This document shows positions 61,699-64,000 of a stretch of DNA of 64,000 nucleotides, in pieces. Made by a program: the position numbers and the translations under genes. The notes below the pieces were generated by a model. That model ran no database searches. It saw only the letters and a program-made list of their open reading frames with translations, and had not been told where the DNA came from. Each line of letters begins with the position of its first letter. The first letter of the stretch is position 1. This stretch comes from Alteromonas sp047556435 (GTDB lineage Bacteria; Pseudomonadota; Gammaproteobacteria; Enterobacterales; Alteromonadaceae). Where the stretch lies: the NCBI RefSeq assembly GCF_047556435.1, contig NZ_CP180210.1, positions 930,001 through 994,000 of the forward strand, read 5' to 3'.

Positions 61699-62661
61699 AT
61701 GAACCGTATCCTGTCATTTCTCTTATTGTCCTTACTTGCCGCTCCCGCTGTCGCACAGTGGTATTATGACGATGCCGCAATTATGGGGACAAATATCGAA
61801 GTGCAGGTCTGGGCGTCTTCGGAAGCTCAGGGCCAGCAGGCTATCAACGCGGTATTTGAAGAAATGGAGCGGATTAATCAGTTGATGAGCCCGTACATCG
61901 AAAGCAGTGAACTGAGCCAGCTGAACGCGCACGCTGCCAACGGCGCTTATGTGGTGTCGGAAGAACTGTTTTCGCTTATTCGCTATGCCATTCGAATAGG
62001 CGATATGACACACGGGGCTTTCGATATCACCTTTGCCAGTGTGGGCTTTCAATACGATTACCGCGCCCGCATCCGCCCTGATGACACTACGATTGCCAGT
62101 CAGCTGTCTGCCATCAGTTATCAGCACCTGGAACTTCATGCCGACACGCATGCAATTCGCTATCGTCACCCGGATGTTAAAATTGATTTAGGCGGGATAG
62201 CCAAAGGTCACGCCGTTGACAAGTCTGTTGAAAAGCTAAAATCGCTGGGAATACAGCACGCCATGGTCACCGCAGGCGGCGATACCCGGTTACTGGGAGA
62301 CCGTCTTGGACGACCCTGGCTGGTGGGGATCCGCGACCCTCGTCAAGGCAAACAAGCCGTGAAAATCCCGCTTGTAAGCTCTGCGATATCTACATCCGGT
62401 GACTATGAGCGCTATTTCGAAGAAGATGGCGTGAGATACCATCATATTCTTTCACCTTCTACCGGCAAGCCTGCATCGCTGGTGCAGTCTGTTTCTGTGA
62501 TTGGGCCCGACAGCACGACCAATGATGCATTATCCACGTCGGTGTTTGTATTAGGGCTAAAAGCCGGGCTGGCGCTGATAGACTCTCTGCCTGAGGTTGA
62601 AGCTATTATTCTTGATAATGAGCGGCGTATGCATTTTTCCAGTGGGCTGACAGATAACTAA
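61699..62661 (+). CDS. apbE: FAD:protein FMN transferase ApbE
   Basis: This 320-residue periplasmic flavinyltransferase attaches FMN to threonine residues of target proteins, such as Na+-translocating NADH:quinone reductase subunits. A signal peptide (MNRILSFLLLSLLAAPAVA) has no lipobox cysteine. The domain follows with MGTNIEVQVWA, GDMTHGAFDIT, VKIDLGGIAKGHAVDKSVEKL, VTAGGDTRLLG and the metal-site C-terminal TNDALSTSVFVLG. Neither its partners nor nqr genes lie in the window. It is divergent from the phzF-like gene. Confidence 0.93.
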   Translation: MNRILSFLLLSLLAAPAVAQWYYDDAAIMGTNIEVQVWASSEAQGQQAINAVFEEMERINQLMSPYIESSELSQLNAHAANGAYVVSEELFSLIRYAIRIGDMTHGAFDITFASVGFQYDYRARIRPDDTTIASQLSAISYQHLELHADTHAIRYRHPDVKIDLGGIAKGHAVDKSVEKLKSLGIQHAMVTAGGDTRLLGDRLGRPWLVGIRDPRQGKQAVKIPLVSSAISTSGDYERYFEEDGVRYHHILSPSTGKPASLVQSVSVIGPDSTTNDALSTSVFVLGLKAGLALIDSLPEVEAIILDNERRMHFSSGLTDN

Positions 62662-62831
62662 GCCGGTAGTCTAAGCGGCTGCAGACTTATTCAACCCTTT
62701 ATTCAGGCGTTCCGGCATCGCTTAAGCTGTTTGTGTAACGATACTGACTGATGTTCGCCGGATGGCTGATGAATCCACGCTGTTTTTCTATTACAATCCG
62801 CCTTCTTTTGCGCAGAAGAACGACGGAGACC

Positions 62832-64000
62832 ATGGCGGCAATAGGCATTGATTACGGAACATCAAATTCGGAAGTAGCGTTTTTTGATGGTGAAGCGCAC
62901 CACTTTATCACTCTGGATCCGCAACAGGCGGCGTCTAACAAGATCCGTTCATCCGTGTTTATTTATTACGATGACGAGCTACCCATGCCACCTGCTTCTG
63001 CCGTTGAGGCCAAGGTTGCCCAAATCCAGCGCGCGATTAACGAGCAGATAGAAAAGGCCAAACAGGGCTACTATGATGCGCAGGATCCCCGAGAGCAGCA
63101 GGTTTACAGTAACAAAGTGGATGACCTGCGTGCCGAATTCCACAACCTGCCTGCACTGCAGCGACGCGCTATTCAGTATTTGCTCAAAGACATGACGGTA
63201 GATGACCTACCCCTGCAAAAGCTGGTAGATACTGGTACCTTTGCCTTTGGGGAAGAAGGCTTCAAGCGTTTTCTTGCCACCCCGGAAAAAGGCCGCCTGA
63301 TTTATTCACCGAAGAACTTCTTAGGGGCAAACCTGGATAACTCACAGCAGCAGGCATTTGTCAGCATGATTGCGCGGCAACTGCGTTTTTTCCGGGAGTC
63401 TGCCGAGGCCCAGATGAAGCAGACCGTCGATACTGCCGTTATTGGTCGCCCGGTCAGGTTCCATGGTAACCGTGGCGAAGAAGGCAACCAGCAGGCCATT
63501 GCCATCATGACAGCGGCAGCGCAGGAAGCCGGCTTTACGCGGGTTGAATTTTTAGAAGAGCCCATCGCGGCCGCATACAAAGTTGAGCGTTCGCTTGAAC
63601 AAGCCACCGACGTGCTGGTGGTGGATATCGGCGGTGGCACTACAGACATTTGCTGTATTACGTTGTCTCCGGAGAACCTGAAAACCCTGGATCGCCAGGG
63701 CGATGTGCTGTCGGTAACCGGTGCCCGGCTCGGCGGCATGGAATGCGATAAAAACCTGATTGTGAAATCCATTGCACCTTTGATGGGGCAGGGGTTGCGC
63801 ATGCAAAACGGACTTCCGGTACCGCCAACATACTTTACTGACATGTGCGCGGTTGACGATATTCCGCGAATGAACCGTTTTTTCTCTGATGACTACGGCC
63901 TGGACATCGCGCAGACGATGTCTATCGTTACCGACGGTAAAGCACTGGGCCGCTTACTGACAGTTCAGGAAGAGAAGCAATCTGCGCGCTTGGTGAACTC
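62832..64000 (+). CDS. yegD: Hsp70-family chaperone YegD-like, 3' end outside the window
   Basis: An open frame runs from ATG 62832 to the window edge without a stop. The product begins MAAIGIDYGTSNSEVAFFDG, the phosphate-1 loop of Hsp70/actin ATPases. It continues with YSPKNFLGANLD, AVIGRPVRFHGNRGEEG, EFLEEPIAAAYKVE, VLVVDIGGGTTDICCI (phosphate-2) and SVTGARLGGMECDKNL, a pattern close to E. coli YegD. This is an Hsp70-like protein lacking the classic substrate-binding domain, function poorly known. GGAG at 62825-62828 is close to the start. About 389 residues are visible. Confidence 0.88.
   Translation, partial: MAAIGIDYGTSNSEVAFFDGEAHHFITLDPQQAASNKIRSSVFIYYDDELPMPPASAVEAKVAQIQRAINEQIEKAKQGYYDAQDPREQQVYSNKVDDLRAEFHNLPALQRRAIQYLLKDMTVDDLPLQKLVDTGTFAFGEEGFKRFLATPEKGRLIYSPKNFLGANLDNSQQQAFVSMIARQLRFFRESAEAQMKQTVDTAVIGRPVRFHGNRGEEGNQQAIAIMTAAAQEAGFTRVEFLEEPIAAAYKVERSLEQATDVLVVDIGGGTTDICCITLSPENLKTLDRQGDVLSVTGARLGGMECDKNLIVKSIAPLMGQGLRMQNGLPVPPTYFTDMCAVDDIPRMNRFFSDDYGLDIAQTMSIVTDGKALGRLLTVQEEKQSARLVN

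Overview
The window reads as chromosomal DNA of a marine gammaproteobacterium of the Alteromonas/Alteromonadaceae type. This is inferred from gene content and protein character: a YeeN-type YebC protein, long PstC/PstA permeases, a class I aldolase placed after epd-pgk, a PEP-CTERM-like secreted protein, and a large exopolysaccharide (EPS) locus with sulfotransferases. No database search was possible. No rRNA, tRNA, CRISPR array, complete insertion sequence or prophage was seen. Both ends cut genes: zapE at the left edge and a yegD-like Hsp70 at the right edge.

Layout. 0-5 kb: zapE 3' end, yeeN, small hypothetical genes, the RNase P RNA gene (rnpB) and a DUF945 protein. 5-9.5 kb: an O-antigen-ligase-like polymerase with a membrane partner, an exonuclease/racemase pair and a secreted protein. 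9.8-16.6 kb: metK with a tandem MetJ-box operator, divergent from tkt-epd-pgk-fba (pentose phosphate, PLP and glycolytic enzymes). 17-19 kb: a diguanylate cyclase broken in a G9 tract inside its GGEEF codons, and a PEP-CTERM-like protein. 19.3-30.7 kb: a phosphate island with ppk-ppx, a GcvR-like protein, pstC-pstA-pstB-phoU and a PiT transporter. 30.8-35.3 kb: tandem universal stress protein, oxyR, and an ECF sigma / membrane anti-sigma / periplasmic coiled-coil operon.

35.8-55.7 kb is the EPS region. It holds an orphan lasso-peptide-B2-type protease, the initiating undecaprenyl-phosphate sugar transferase, and a divergent operon encoding an outer-membrane barrel, a Wza-like export protein, a Wzc-like tyrosine kinase and a CpsB-like phosphatase. 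Glycosyltransferases, a Wzy-like polymerase, two sulfotransferases, a pyruvyltransferase-like protein, a Wzx-like flippase and a beta-helix lipoprotein follow. Together they predict a Wzx/Wzy-type, sulfated and perhaps pyruvylated polysaccharide. The operon leader carries a sigma-54-like promoter and an ops-like element.

56.3-64 kb: a C(X)5R phosphatase-like gene coupled to a hemolysin III family gene, the divergent ohrR/ohr pair with two identical operator palindromes, and a PhzF-AraC-EamA transporter group. The transporter has a heptanucleotide repeat array in its upstream region. ApbE and the YegD-like chaperone close the window.

The most notable observations are the poly-G frameshift in the cyclase, the heptamer array, the orphan B2 protease beside the EPS locus, the sigma operon with two coiled-coil periplasmic partners, the sigma-54/ops-like leader, and a 25-bp direct repeat bracketing two EPS genes.
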